The translations under genes and the position numbers were made by a program. This document shows positions 1 through 5,659 of a stretch of 9,165 nt of DNA, piece after piece. Position 1 is the stretch's first letter; every line of letters starts with the position of its first letter. Source of the stretch: an uncultured Campylobacter sp. (GTDB taxonomy: Bacteria > Campylobacterota > Campylobacteria > Campylobacterales > Campylobacteraceae); the NCBI RefSeq assembly GCF_938017705.1, contig NZ_CALIIS010000173.1, positions 1 to 9,165 on the forward strand, given 5' to 3'. The notes under the pieces are model-generated. The model was not told the DNA's origin, ran no database searches, and was given only the letters and a program-made list of their open reading frames with translations.

Positions 1-1
1 A

Positions 2-64
2 GCTAAAGAAGAGGGATCGTCTAAGGCTAAAGGTAAGAAGGGCAAGAAGGGTAAGGGAGAGTAA
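2..64 (+). CDS. C-terminal end of an unidentified gene, lysine/glycine-rich tail (partial)
   Basis: Only the last 20 codons and a TAA stop are present, and the gene continues to the left of the window. The readable tail is AKEEGSSKAKGKKGKKGKGE, made almost entirely of Lys, Gly, Glu, Ser and Ala. It contains the near-repeats KGKKG and KGKKGKGE and has a strong positive charge. Low-complexity basic tails like this occur on nucleic-acid-binding proteins and on some membrane or export proteins, but the tail alone does not identify a family. The reading is plausible as coding because of the regular GGT/GGC-AAG-AAG codon pattern and the clean stop. A short GGGAGA/TCTCCC inverted repeat overlaps the stop codon. 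No function is assigned. Confidence 0.5.
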   Translation, partial: AKEEGSSKAKGKKGKKGKGE

Positions 65-585
65 AATTTCTCCCGACCTTAGCTTATTATTTTACAGATC
101 TAGCACTTGCGGCGAATGCAAGAGTTAGGTAGCAAGCGTATAAATTTAGGCGGAGCTATGGAAGTGTGCAAGATTTCAATTCGCATCTTGCGTAATTAGC
201 TTGCTCGACTATACTGTAGATTTAGAAGTTTACAGTTTGATTTAAACTTGCGGATGCGATTTTATTTTATGGTACGACGAGCCGATATTTTTTAGAATTT
301 TAAGGTGTAAATTCTTGATTTCTCATAAATTTCAATCTCACTGCTTTTAAGCAGAACTAAAATTACCCTAAAGACCGCCTAACTACAGCAAGGTATCGGC
401 AAACCGATTACCGGCGCGTTTCAGGCAATGCCTAGAAATCGTGTAGGCTAAATGTCAAGCCATAAGAAATCATAGCGGTTTAGGGCGGCAATTTTGCAGA
501 AGCGGCAGGGGGGTTTATTTTACAACAAAGCGTATGGCGTAGTGGCTAAAAAGACCACAAGAGATAGATTTAAAGCAAATTCACC
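65..585. other. Non-coding stretch with nested inverted repeats
   Basis: I see no credible gene in these roughly 520 bases. An open frame starting at 494 on the plus strand is mainly the antisense shadow of the transporter gene. Visible structure includes CTTGC/GCAAG at 106-110 and 118-122, and AGCAAGC at 131-137 pairing with GCTTGCT at 199-205. Nested inside that pair is GCAAGAT at 168-174 pairing with ATCTTGC at 185-191. CTGCTT/AAGCAG lies at 341-354, and a cloverleaf-like segment at 366-485 is listed separately. No tRNA T-loop signature (GTTCRA type) was found on either strand. Confidence 0.5.
366..485. other. Possible structured RNA element (cloverleaf-like fold)
   Basis: A 120-nt segment can be closed by an 11-bp helix: 366-371 (CCCTAA) pairs with 480-485 (TTAGGG) and 374-378 (ACCGC) with 475-479 (GCGGT), leaving a 2-nt bulge. 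Three arms lie inside. 392-399 pairs with 404-412, giving GGTATCGG, loop CAAA, and one bulged T. 414-426 pairs with 430-444, about 13 bp with two bulges. 446-449 pairs with 458-461, only 4 bp. These pairings are seen directly in the sequence; function is not. It matches no riboswitch, tmRNA, 6S, SRP or RNase P motif I know. Strand is uncertain. It could be a real non-coding RNA, a decayed repeat, or chance. Confidence 0.25.
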
Positions 586-1008
586 CTATTTAAACGCCAG
601 CATCATCACTCCCGCGCCGATGAGTGCTAGCGCAAGCCATTCGCGAATACTCGGGCGCTCGCCTAAAAAGATCACGGCGATGATTACAACGAGCACTACG
701 CTTAGTTTATCGATCGGTGCTACTTGATAGGATTTGCCGATTTGTAGGGCTTTGAAATACGCTAGCCACGATGCACCCGTAGCTAATCCGCTTAGTATCA
801 AAAATACCCAGTTGCGAGGGCTCAGACTAGATAACGGCTGCCAGGCTTTAGCGTAGCGTAGGAATGCGGCGAGGCAAAAGGCTATGATGATCGTGCGGAT
901 AAAAGTTGCAAAGTGGGAGTTGATCCCTTCGAGTCCGATTTTTGCAAATATCGCGGTCAGCGCCGCAAAGAGTGCTGATGCAAGCGCCCAAGTCGCCCAA
1001 GTTTCCAT
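586..1008 (-). CDS. Half-size EamA/DMT-family membrane transporter
   Basis: This 140-residue integral membrane protein is probably a small-molecule permease of the drug/metabolite transporter superfamily; substrate unknown. It consists almost wholly of hydrophobic spans, roughly residues 4-24, 33-50, 66-86, 99-116 and 122-139. The short segment VAPIDKLSVVL (97-107) is typical of the EamA repeat. Usual DMT proteins carry two such repeats with ten spans. One repeat is the normal length of the small COG2510-type members, so this is probably complete and works as a dimer (inference). The ATG is preceded by AAGGA (complement of 1014-1018) at 5-nt spacing, and a TATAAT box lies upstream at 1034-1039, supporting this start. 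It stands alone, with no co-transcribed partner visible. Confidence 0.85.
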   Translation of the reverse strand: METWATWALASALFAALTAIFAKIGLEGINSHFATFIRTIIIAFCLAAFLRYAKAWQPLSSLSPRNWVFLILSGLATGASWLAYFKALQIGKSYQVAPIDKLSVVLVVIIAVIFLGERPSIREWLALALIGAGVMMLAFK

Positions 1009-1033
1009 GATTTTCCTTTAGAAAAATTGCTGA

Positions 1034-1039
1034 ATTATA
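1034..1039 (-). promoter_or_regulatory. -10 box of the EamA transporter gene
   Basis: Read on the minus strand this is a perfect TATAAT preceded by GGC. It is placed so that transcription would start near 1027, giving a leader of about 20 nt before the ATG at 1008. No good -35 box is visible, which is normal for Campylobacter sigma-70 promoters. Confidence 0.6.
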
Positions 1040-1441
1040 GCCCTATTTAGGTAAAATTTCCTTATAATTTCGCGAGCGTCGCAGCAAAAAGCTAAATCGC
1101 GAGCGAGCAATCCTACGAAGGCGGCATTGAAATTTTAAAATTTTAACCGCAAAATACGGCTAAAATTTCAGTTCCGACAAGCAAAGCTCGCCTCGCGCGT
1201 TACCGAATGAGTTTGGGCACCGTTTGAGTGGTGTGCCGCAAGACACAGTGCACAGATAGCATAGTAAAATTTCGCTTTGGCAAGATAAAATTTTATCGAG
1301 GCAAGACGAGCTTTCCTCCGAATGCAAAATTCTATTTTAATTCAGTAAAAGCACGACCGAATACCCCTTTCGCAAATCCAAACGCGATATAAATTCCCCC
1401 GAGCAGAAAGATCTGAATTTAAAAAATATTTATCGTCCGTA
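1040..1441. other. Non-coding gap with inverted repeats and a 14-bp palindrome
   Basis: No gene is supported here. AAAGCTCG at 1183-1190 is repeated in inverted form (CGAGCTTT) at 1307-1314, and the adjoining CCTCG (1191-1195) also recurs inverted (CGAGG) at 1297-1301. The sequence between includes small hairpins, GCACC/GGTG-T-GC around 1218-1235 and GTGT/ACAC around 1231-1246. It also includes the perfect palindrome GATAAAATTTTATC at 1284-1297. None is followed by a T-run that would make it a clear terminator. Confidence 0.45.
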
Positions 1442-1449
1442 TATAAAAT
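1442..1449 (+). promoter_or_regulatory. Candidate -10 box for the lipoprotein/hydrolase pair
   Basis: TATAAAAT lies 25 nt before the lipoprotein ATG, behind an A/T-rich stretch (1418-1432). It would give a leader of about 20 nt carrying the AGGAG ribosome binding site at 1465-1469. No -35 box is evident. This is the best promoter candidate in the gap, but it deviates from TATAAT. Confidence 0.4.
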
Positions 1450-1474
1450 CTTAAGGTTTCTACGAGGAGAGCTT

Positions 1475-1858
1475 ATGAAAAAATTTCTACTCGCGCTCAT
1501 TGTGATATTCGTTTTAGCGGGCTGCAGCAGCGACCCGAAAGGCGTAGCCGAGGACTTCATCAGAGCCCTATACGAGGGCGATTCTAAGACTTTGGTGGAT
1601 GCTATAGATATACCCGATAAGGACAGATCGGACGACGGCTCTATGCAGATGATAAACGGCAAACTGATGCAGATGGCAGGCGCCGGCAAGGAGGAGGCTT
1701 CCAAGCGCGGCGGGCTAAAGAGCGTCTCGGGCGAGCTGCAAAATAGCGACGAGAAATCGGCGCTCGTGAAAGTCGCCGTGTCTTTTAAAAACGGCACGAA
1801 CTGCACCGAGAGCGTTAAACTCGTCAAAAAAGACGGCAAATGGAAGGTTGCGCTTTAG
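1475..1858 (+). CDS. Small DUF4878-like (NTF2-like) lipoprotein
   Basis: This 127-residue protein is predicted to be exported and lipid-anchored. It has a Lys-Lys n-region, a hydrophobic core (residues 4-14) and the lipobox LAGC, with the acylated cysteine at position 17 followed by SSDP. The mature part begins PKGVAEDFIRALYEGD and ends in VKLVKKDGKWKVAL. A helix of the type 'A..F..AL..GD' followed by a sheet ending in 'v.kedGkWKv' is typical of DUF4878 lipoproteins with an NTF2/SnoaL-like cone fold, a non-catalytic or ligand-binding scaffold of unknown role. AGGAG at 1465-1469, 5 nt before the ATG, supports the start. The downstream hydrolase frame begins inside the last codons of this gene, suggesting co-transcription. 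Membrane side (inner or outer) cannot be read from the sequence. Confidence 0.85.
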   Translation: MKKFLLALIVIFVLAGCSSDPKGVAEDFIRALYEGDSKTLVDAIDIPDKDRSDDGSMQMINGKLMQMAGAGKEEASKRGGLKSVSGELQNSDEKSALVKVAVSFKNGTNCTESVKLVKKDGKWKVAL

Positions 1859-1914
1859 CCAAAAAGCTTCTCGTCTGCCTGATCTTCGCTCTAGGCGCAT
1901 TCGGCGAGCTTTAG
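1840..1914 (+). other. Detached signal-peptide frame ending in an in-frame amber codon
   Basis: Starting at an ATG that overlaps the end of the lipoprotein gene by 19 nt, this 24-codon frame encodes a basic KK followed by the hydrophobic run LLVCLIFALGAFG, which looks like a signal peptide. It then meets TAG at 1912-1914. The frame is the same as that of the hydrolase beginning at 1921: after TAG come ACG, CTA and that gene's ATG. The simplest reading is that this is the 5' end of the hydrolase gene, separated from it by one nonsense mutation. No strong ribosome binding site precedes the ATG at 1840. Alternatives are a base-call error in the window, stop-codon readthrough, or a chance hydrophobic frame. 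Confidence 0.5.
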
Positions 1915-1920
1915 ACGCTA

Positions 1921-2451
1921 ATGCGCGCGCCTGTCGCCAGAGAGCCGCTGCGAGTACCGGATGAAATTTTATCAAATCTACGCACGGGCGATCTCGTCTT
2001 TCGCCTAGGAGACGTCACCGACAGCCGCATAATCGCAACCGCAACGAATTTTAAATACTCGCACGTAGGCATGATCGTGCGCGAGCGCCCGCTTTTGGTA
2101 GTGCACGCCGTAACGGGCGAGGGCGAGCGAGAGGGCGTCGCGGCCGTTTCGATGCGGGAGTTTTTGGCGCATGCACGAGACTTTGGCGCGGTGCGGATGA
2201 AATTTTTAAACGAGGGACAAAAGGCGCGCCTAGCCGCCTCTTTACTTAAGCGCGTCGGCGAGGGCTTTGCGCTAAGACCTCGCGGCGAAGCGAACCTATA
2301 CTGCACGACGCTACTTGAGCAGGAAATTTCAAAAATAACGGAATTTTCGCCGCAGTATTTCGAACTCAACCTAGCTGTCCTAGGCGGCGAATACCTCGCG
2401 CCGAAGGCGTTTTGGCATTACGGCGACGTTGAAATTTTATACGAGCGATAG
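1921..2451 (+). CDS. YiiX-like permuted papain-fold cysteine hydrolase (possibly lacking its signal peptide)
   Basis: From this ATG the product has 176 residues. It resembles the YiiX/YebB family of NlpC/P60-related cysteine hydrolases with circularly permuted papain fold (Peptidase_C92). Family marks are LRTGDLVFR (20-28), the probable catalytic histidine in YSHVGMIV (His48), and the probable nucleophile in NLYCTTLLEQE (Cys128). The order His before Cys is that expected of the permuted fold. Relatives such as E. coli YiiX carry a signal peptide, and substrates (amide bonds in peptides, lipids or wall material) are mostly unknown. Here no signal is present after this ATG, and no Shine-Dalgarno is evident before it. 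The likely signal is upstream in frame behind the TAG at 1912-1914. The gene may therefore be a one-stop pseudogene, or be translated as a cytoplasmic form. It probably shares a transcript with the preceding lipoprotein. Confidence 0.75.
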   Translation: MRAPVAREPLRVPDEILSNLRTGDLVFRLGDVTDSRIIATATNFKYSHVGMIVRERPLLVVHAVTGEGEREGVAAVSMREFLAHARDFGAVRMKFLNEGQKARLAASLLKRVGEGFALRPRGEANLYCTTLLEQEISKITEFSPQYFELNLAVLGGEYLAPKAFWHYGDVEILYER

Positions 2452-2817
2452 GTACGACCTAGCTTGGGTTGGAATTTTGCGCGTCGTGTAAATTTAAAAT
2501 ATCGCATCAATTCGAGCGCATGAATAGAATTGAGCCTAGAATTCCGTGCCATAAATTCCGATCAAGATTTAGCTTTGATGTTAAATTTTAAAATTCCGCA
2601 CTCCGTAAAATTTCGTATTAGAATTCCGCAGGGCATTAAAATTTTATAAATTTCGCTAGCTACCGAATTCGCAAAATTACCGCTCGCTTCAAATTTTGCA
2701 CATTCTACGCGCAAAACAAAAATCCGCTTTGCTGCAGAATTTTCAAAAGACGAAATTTACAATTCGTAAAATCCTAAAAGAATAGAATTTTATAAAAAGC
2801 GTAACTTACAAAATTTC
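2452..2817. other. AT-rich non-coding gap between the hydrolase and nusA
   Basis: No gene, tRNA or clear terminator for the plus-strand hydrolase was found. The stretch is dense in AAATTT (eight copies between 2452 and 2838 by eye). It also has four copies of AATTCCG within 90 bases (2540-2546, 2554-2560, 2592-2598, 2622-2628). Both hydrolase and nusA transcripts run into this gap. Confidence 0.5.
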
Positions 2818-2849
2818 AAAAAGCGAAGCGCGCGAGCTCTACAGCTCGC
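2818..2849 (-). terminator. Possible nusA terminator overlapping its stop codon
   Basis: On the minus strand GCGAGCT, loop GTAG, AGCTCGC forms a perfect 7-bp hairpin (2832-2849) whose loop contains the nusA TAG. A T5 run follows (2818-2822) after a 9-nt GC-rich spacer (GCGCTTCGC). The hairpin is strong, but the T-run is short and further away than in a classical intrinsic terminator. Confidence 0.4.
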
Positions 2850-3966
2850 CGAAAAGCGCTTCGAGATTTTTAAGACCTTCCTCCGTGGAGACCTTTTTCT
2901 CGCTCGCCGAACCGGTTTCGATAAGCTCGATCTCGCAGCCGCACAGCATCGAGGCGAGTCGGATATTTAGGCCGTTTTTGCCGATCGCTTTGCTTTTTTG
3001 ATCTGGGTTTACATAGACGATCGCCTTGCCATCCTGCGCTATTTTGACCGAGTTTACGATCGCAGGCGCCATCGCGCGAGTGATCAAAATTTCGGGGCTT
3101 GCGGAGTATTCAAACGCGTCGATGCTCTCGCCGCCACTTCCGTCTTGCAAATTTTTGCTTAAAAATCTACTCACCGCGTCGATTCGAGCGCCTCCTTTGC
3201 CGACGGTGGCGCCTACCGGATCGACGTTTGGCGAGACGGCGCTAAGCGCGATCTTGGCTCGCCTGCCCGGAATCCTCGCGCAAGCCTGAATGATGACGCT
3301 GCCGTCTTTGATCTCTGGGACTTCGGCAGCGAGCAGGGCTTCTAGAAATTTTGGGCTGGTGCGCGAAAGTTCCAGCCTGATGCCGTGAGATTTGTCGATG
3401 GCTACGTTTTTGATGACGGCTTGCAGCACGTCGCCGATTTTGAAATTCTCGCCCTTGATGCGGTTTTTTTGCGGCATGAAAGCCTTTGTATCCTCGATCT
3501 CTACGTAGGTCGTGCCGTCGTGATCGATCTTGGTGACCGTGCCGTGGGTGAGGGTGCCCACCTTGCTTTTATAGTTTTCAAAAATTTTCTCTTCAAGCAG
3601 CCGCTGTATATGAAAATTTAGCTCTCTAGCCAGCACGCCAGAAGCTGTGCGACCGAGATTTTCGATATTTATTTCGTAGCTTAGCTCATCGCCGATCTCT
3701 GCATTTTCGCCTATTTTTTTGGCTTCGCTAAGCGCTATGAAGTTGTGATCGCCGAGTCGCTCATCATCATCCGCGACGACGTGGACCTTTTGGTAGAGCT
3801 TAACGCGTTTGGTCTGCGGATCGACTTCGCTGTCGTAAAGATGCTCCTCGCCGAAAAGTCTTTTTGCGGTCTGGATGAACGCCGTTTTGACGCGCTCTTT
3901 GACGTCTGCGGGCTCAAGCCCCTTTTCATTTGCAATCGACTCGATGATGTCGGTGATTTTTTCCAT
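2839..3966 (-). CDS. nusA: Transcription termination/antitermination factor NusA
   Basis: NusA is an RNA polymerase-associated cytoplasmic factor that controls pausing, termination and antitermination. The product has 375 residues. The N-terminal polymerase-binding domain covers about 1-125. An S1 domain (about 135-200, GTLTHGTVTKIDHDGTTYVE) is followed by the NusA signature EVPEIKDGSVIIQACARIPG (215-234) and RAKIALSA. KH1 has its loop at VGKGG (255-259) and KH2 at AIGKNGLNIRLAS (327-339). It ends soon after KH2, lacking the C-terminal acidic repeats of E. coli NusA; this is the usual short form outside gamma-proteobacteria. AAGGA (complement of 3973-3977) 6 nt before the ATG supports the start. 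It is divergent from the HP0268-like/miaB operon. No ribosome maturation partner (rimP) or infB is adjacent, unlike the E. coli arrangement. Confidence 0.97.
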   Translation of the reverse strand: MEKITDIIESIANEKGLEPADVKERVKTAFIQTAKRLFGEEHLYDSEVDPQTKRVKLYQKVHVVADDDERLGDHNFIALSEAKKIGENAEIGDELSYEINIENLGRTASGVLARELNFHIQRLLEEKIFENYKSKVGTLTHGTVTKIDHDGTTYVEIEDTKAFMPQKNRIKGENFKIGDVLQAVIKNVAIDKSHGIRLELSRTSPKFLEALLAAEVPEIKDGSVIIQACARIPGRRAKIALSAVSPNVDPVGATVGKGGARIDAVSRFLSKNLQDGSGGESIDAFEYSASPEILITRAMAPAIVNSVKIAQDGKAIVYVNPDQKSKAIGKNGLNIRLASMLCGCEIELIETGSASEKKVSTEEGLKNLEALFGEL

Positions 3967-4029
3967 AAATTTTCCTTAAGATTTGATTTCGTGCTACTAA
4001 ATTTTGGATTTTAAATTTTGAAGTGCGGT

Positions 4030-4035
4030 ATTATA
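4030..4035 (-). promoter_or_regulatory. -10 box of nusA
   Basis: A perfect TATAAT on the minus strand would start nusA transcription near 4023, with a leader of about 57 nt. The upstream segment is A/T-rich with no TTGACA, as in other Campylobacter promoters. The same 158-bp intergenic segment must also hold the plus-strand promoter; TATTAT at 4069-4074 is a weak candidate for it. Confidence 0.55.
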
Positions 4036-4124
4036 TGGAATTTTGACTTTATTTTTATTTAAACGAATTATTATCTAAATTTCGCTAAACTCGCGGGTTT
4101 AAAACATAAATGAAAGGATAGATC

Positions 4125-4367
4125 ATGCAGCTAAAACTTGCCAGAACGGAGCTTGCTTCTAAGCCAAAAAGCGTTAAGATCGAGGATTTGCAAGCCCAAG
4201 TAGAAAAGAGCGGACAAAAAATATTTTATCTGGATAGAGAAAATTCTCAAAAAGATTTAGCCGCTTTGGTGGATTTTTTCGACACTAAGGGTTTTAGCGT
4301 GTATCAGCGCATAGTGCGATACGGGCTGAACGAAAACGAGTATATGTACGAGGTGCATATCCTTTGA
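4125..4367 (+). CDS. HP0268-like small nuclease-family protein
   Basis: This 80-residue cytoplasmic protein resembles Helicobacter pylori HP0268, which from memory is also 80 residues and has been described as a nicking endonuclease and purine-preferring ribonuclease with an Smr-like fold. Visible features are a charged N-terminal half (KSVKIEDLQAQVEKSGQK) and a conserved-looking C-terminal segment, KGFSVYQRIVRYGLNENEYM, ending YEVHIL. AAGGA at 4114-4118, 6 nt before the ATG, supports the start. The stop TGA overlaps the TTG start of miaB, so the two are translationally coupled. The HP0268-miaB pairing is found in other epsilonproteobacteria as I recall. A link to RNA processing or tRNA modification is inference; biochemical activity of this copy cannot be read from the sequence. 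Confidence 0.8.
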   Translation: MQLKLARTELASKPKSVKIEDLQAQVEKSGQKIFYLDRENSQKDLAALVDFFDTKGFSVYQRIVRYGLNENEYMYEVHIL

Positions 4368-5659
4368 GTAAACTCCTCTTCATCCAGACCCTAGGTTGCG
4401 CGATGAACGTGCGCGATAGCGAGCATATTATCGCGCAGCTAAAAGAGCAAGATTACGAGATTACCGACGACGTAAATATTGCGGATCTAATCTTAATAAA
4501 TACCTGCTCCGTGCGCGAAAAGCCCGTGCATAAGCTTTTTAGCGAGATCGGAGCATTCGATAAAGCTAGAAAAAAGGGCTCCAAAATCGGCGTTTGCGGC
4601 TGCACCGCAAGCCATCTGGGCGGAGAAATTTTTAAGCGCGCGCCTTTTGTGGATTTCGTACTCGGTGCCAGAAATGTATCTAAAATTTCGCAAGCCGTAC
4701 GTACGCCAAAATTTATCAGCACGGACATAAACTACGACGAGAGCGAGTTTGCCTTCGGAGATTTTGCGAGCTCGCCATATAAATCCTTCATAAACATAAT
4801 GATCGGCTGCGACAAAAAGTGCTCCTACTGCATCGTGCCGCAGACTAGAGGCGATGAAATTTCGATCCCCGCTCAAATCATCTTGCGCGAAGCCGAAAGA
4901 TCCGCAGCTCGCGGCGCCAAAGAGATATTTTTGCTCGGCCAAAACGTCAATAACTACGGCAAACGCTTTTCTAATGCGCACGAAAAAATCGACTTCAGTG
5001 ACTTGCTCGTGCGGCTTAGCAAGATAGAGGGCATCGAGCGCATCCGCTTTACTAGCCCGCATCCGCTGCATATGGACGATAAATTTTTGGACGTTTTTTG
5101 CAATAATCCTAAAATTTGCAAATCGATGCATATGCCCTTGCAAAGCGGCTCGAGCAAGGTTTTGCGCGATATGAAGCGCGGATATACCAAGCAGTGGTAT
5201 CTAGACCGCGCGCTTAAACTGCGCCAAAGCTGCCCGGGCGTGGCGATCAGCACCGACATCATCGTGGGCTATCCGAGCGAGAGCGAGGAGGATTTTGCCG
5301 AGACGATGGAGGTGTTAGAAGCGGTGAGATTTGAGCAGGTTTTTTCCTTTAAATTTAGCCCTAGACCGCTCACGCCAGCGGCAAGCTTAAAGCCGTTGGA
5401 TGATGAAATTTCAAGCGAAAGGCTAAGCAGGCTACAAAGCGCTCACGCTAAAATTTTAGACGAGATCGCAGGAGCGCAAAAAGATAAAATTTTCGACGTG
5501 TATTTCGAGGAGCTGCGAGAGGGCGGCACTGCGTGCGGTAGAAGCTTTTCAAATTTTCTAATCTGCGCGCAAGGCGGCGAGGAGCTGTTAGGCAAAACGC
5601 GCAGAGTACATATCACAAATGCCGCCAGAATGGCGCTTTATGGAAAAGTTATCGCTTAA
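4364..5659 (+). CDS. miaB: tRNA-2-methylthio-N6-dimethylallyladenosine synthase MiaB
   Basis: MiaB is a radical-SAM methylthiotransferase that converts i6A37 to ms2i6A37 in tRNAs reading UNN codons. The product has 431 residues. The N-terminal domain holds the three cysteines of the auxiliary cluster: Cys12 in LGCAMNVRDSE, Cys48 in INTCSVREK and Cys80 in CGCTAS. The radical-SAM motif is GCDKKCSYC (Cys149, 153, 156), followed by IVPQTRG. A TRAM RNA-binding domain fills about 370-431. The NVRDSE and PQTRG motifs favour MiaB over RimO or MtaB. The start is TTG at 4364, overlapping the previous stop by 3 nt. GAGG at 4350-4353 is the likely ribosome binding site, and the next in-frame ATG would remove Cys12. 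A MiaA-type prenyltransferase is needed for the substrate but is not in this window. Confidence 0.97.
   Translation: MSKLLFIQTLGCAMNVRDSEHIIAQLKEQDYEITDDVNIADLILINTCSVREKPVHKLFSEIGAFDKARKKGSKIGVCGCTASHLGGEIFKRAPFVDFVLGARNVSKISQAVRTPKFISTDINYDESEFAFGDFASSPYKSFINIMIGCDKKCSYCIVPQTRGDEISIPAQIILREAERSAARGAKEIFLLGQNVNNYGKRFSNAHEKIDFSDLLVRLSKIEGIERIRFTSPHPLHMDDKFLDVFCNNPKICKSMHMPLQSGSSKVLRDMKRGYTKQWYLDRALKLRQSCPGVAISTDIIVGYPSESEEDFAETMEVLEAVRFEQVFSFKFSPRPLTPAASLKPLDDEISSERLSRLQSAHAKILDEIAGAQKDKIFDVYFEELREGGTACGRSFSNFLICAQGGEELLGKTRRVHITNAARMALYGKVIA

Noticed and set aside
55..74. GGGAGA/TCTCCC hairpin at the end of the partial gene as a terminator
   Set aside because: The stem is only 6 bp and no T-run follows directly; the nearest T-rich stretch (TTATTATTTT) begins 10 nt later.
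366..485. tRNA, tmRNA, 6S RNA, SRP RNA or RNase P RNA
   Set aside because: Conserved cores of these RNAs (T-loop, GGAAAGUCC-type, SRP loop) are absent on both strands.
494..727. 77-codon plus-strand open frame
   Set aside because: Its second half is antisense to the EamA transporter, and the first half has no ribosome binding site or recognisable protein character.
1063..1068. Plus-strand TATAAT in the gap after the transporter
   Set aside because: No gene follows within 400 bases, and the word is common in such AT-rich DNA.
1284..1297. GATAAAATTTTATC as a Fur or other operator
   Set aside because: It does not match the Fur consensus and is far from the nearest promoter; AAATTTTA words are common throughout the window.
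1342..1839. 165-codon minus-strand open frame
   Set aside because: It is antisense to the lipoprotein gene, which has a lipobox and a good ribosome binding site; the frame is Ser/Pro-rich, as expected of a shadow.
1911..2369. 152-codon minus-strand open frame opposite the hydrolase
   Set aside because: The hydrolase strand carries recognisable family motifs; this frame is Arg/Ser-rich shadow sequence.
4493..5143. 216-codon minus-strand open frame inside miaB
   Set aside because: It is wholly antisense to miaB, whose cysteine motifs are intact; no ribosome binding site or family resemblance was seen.
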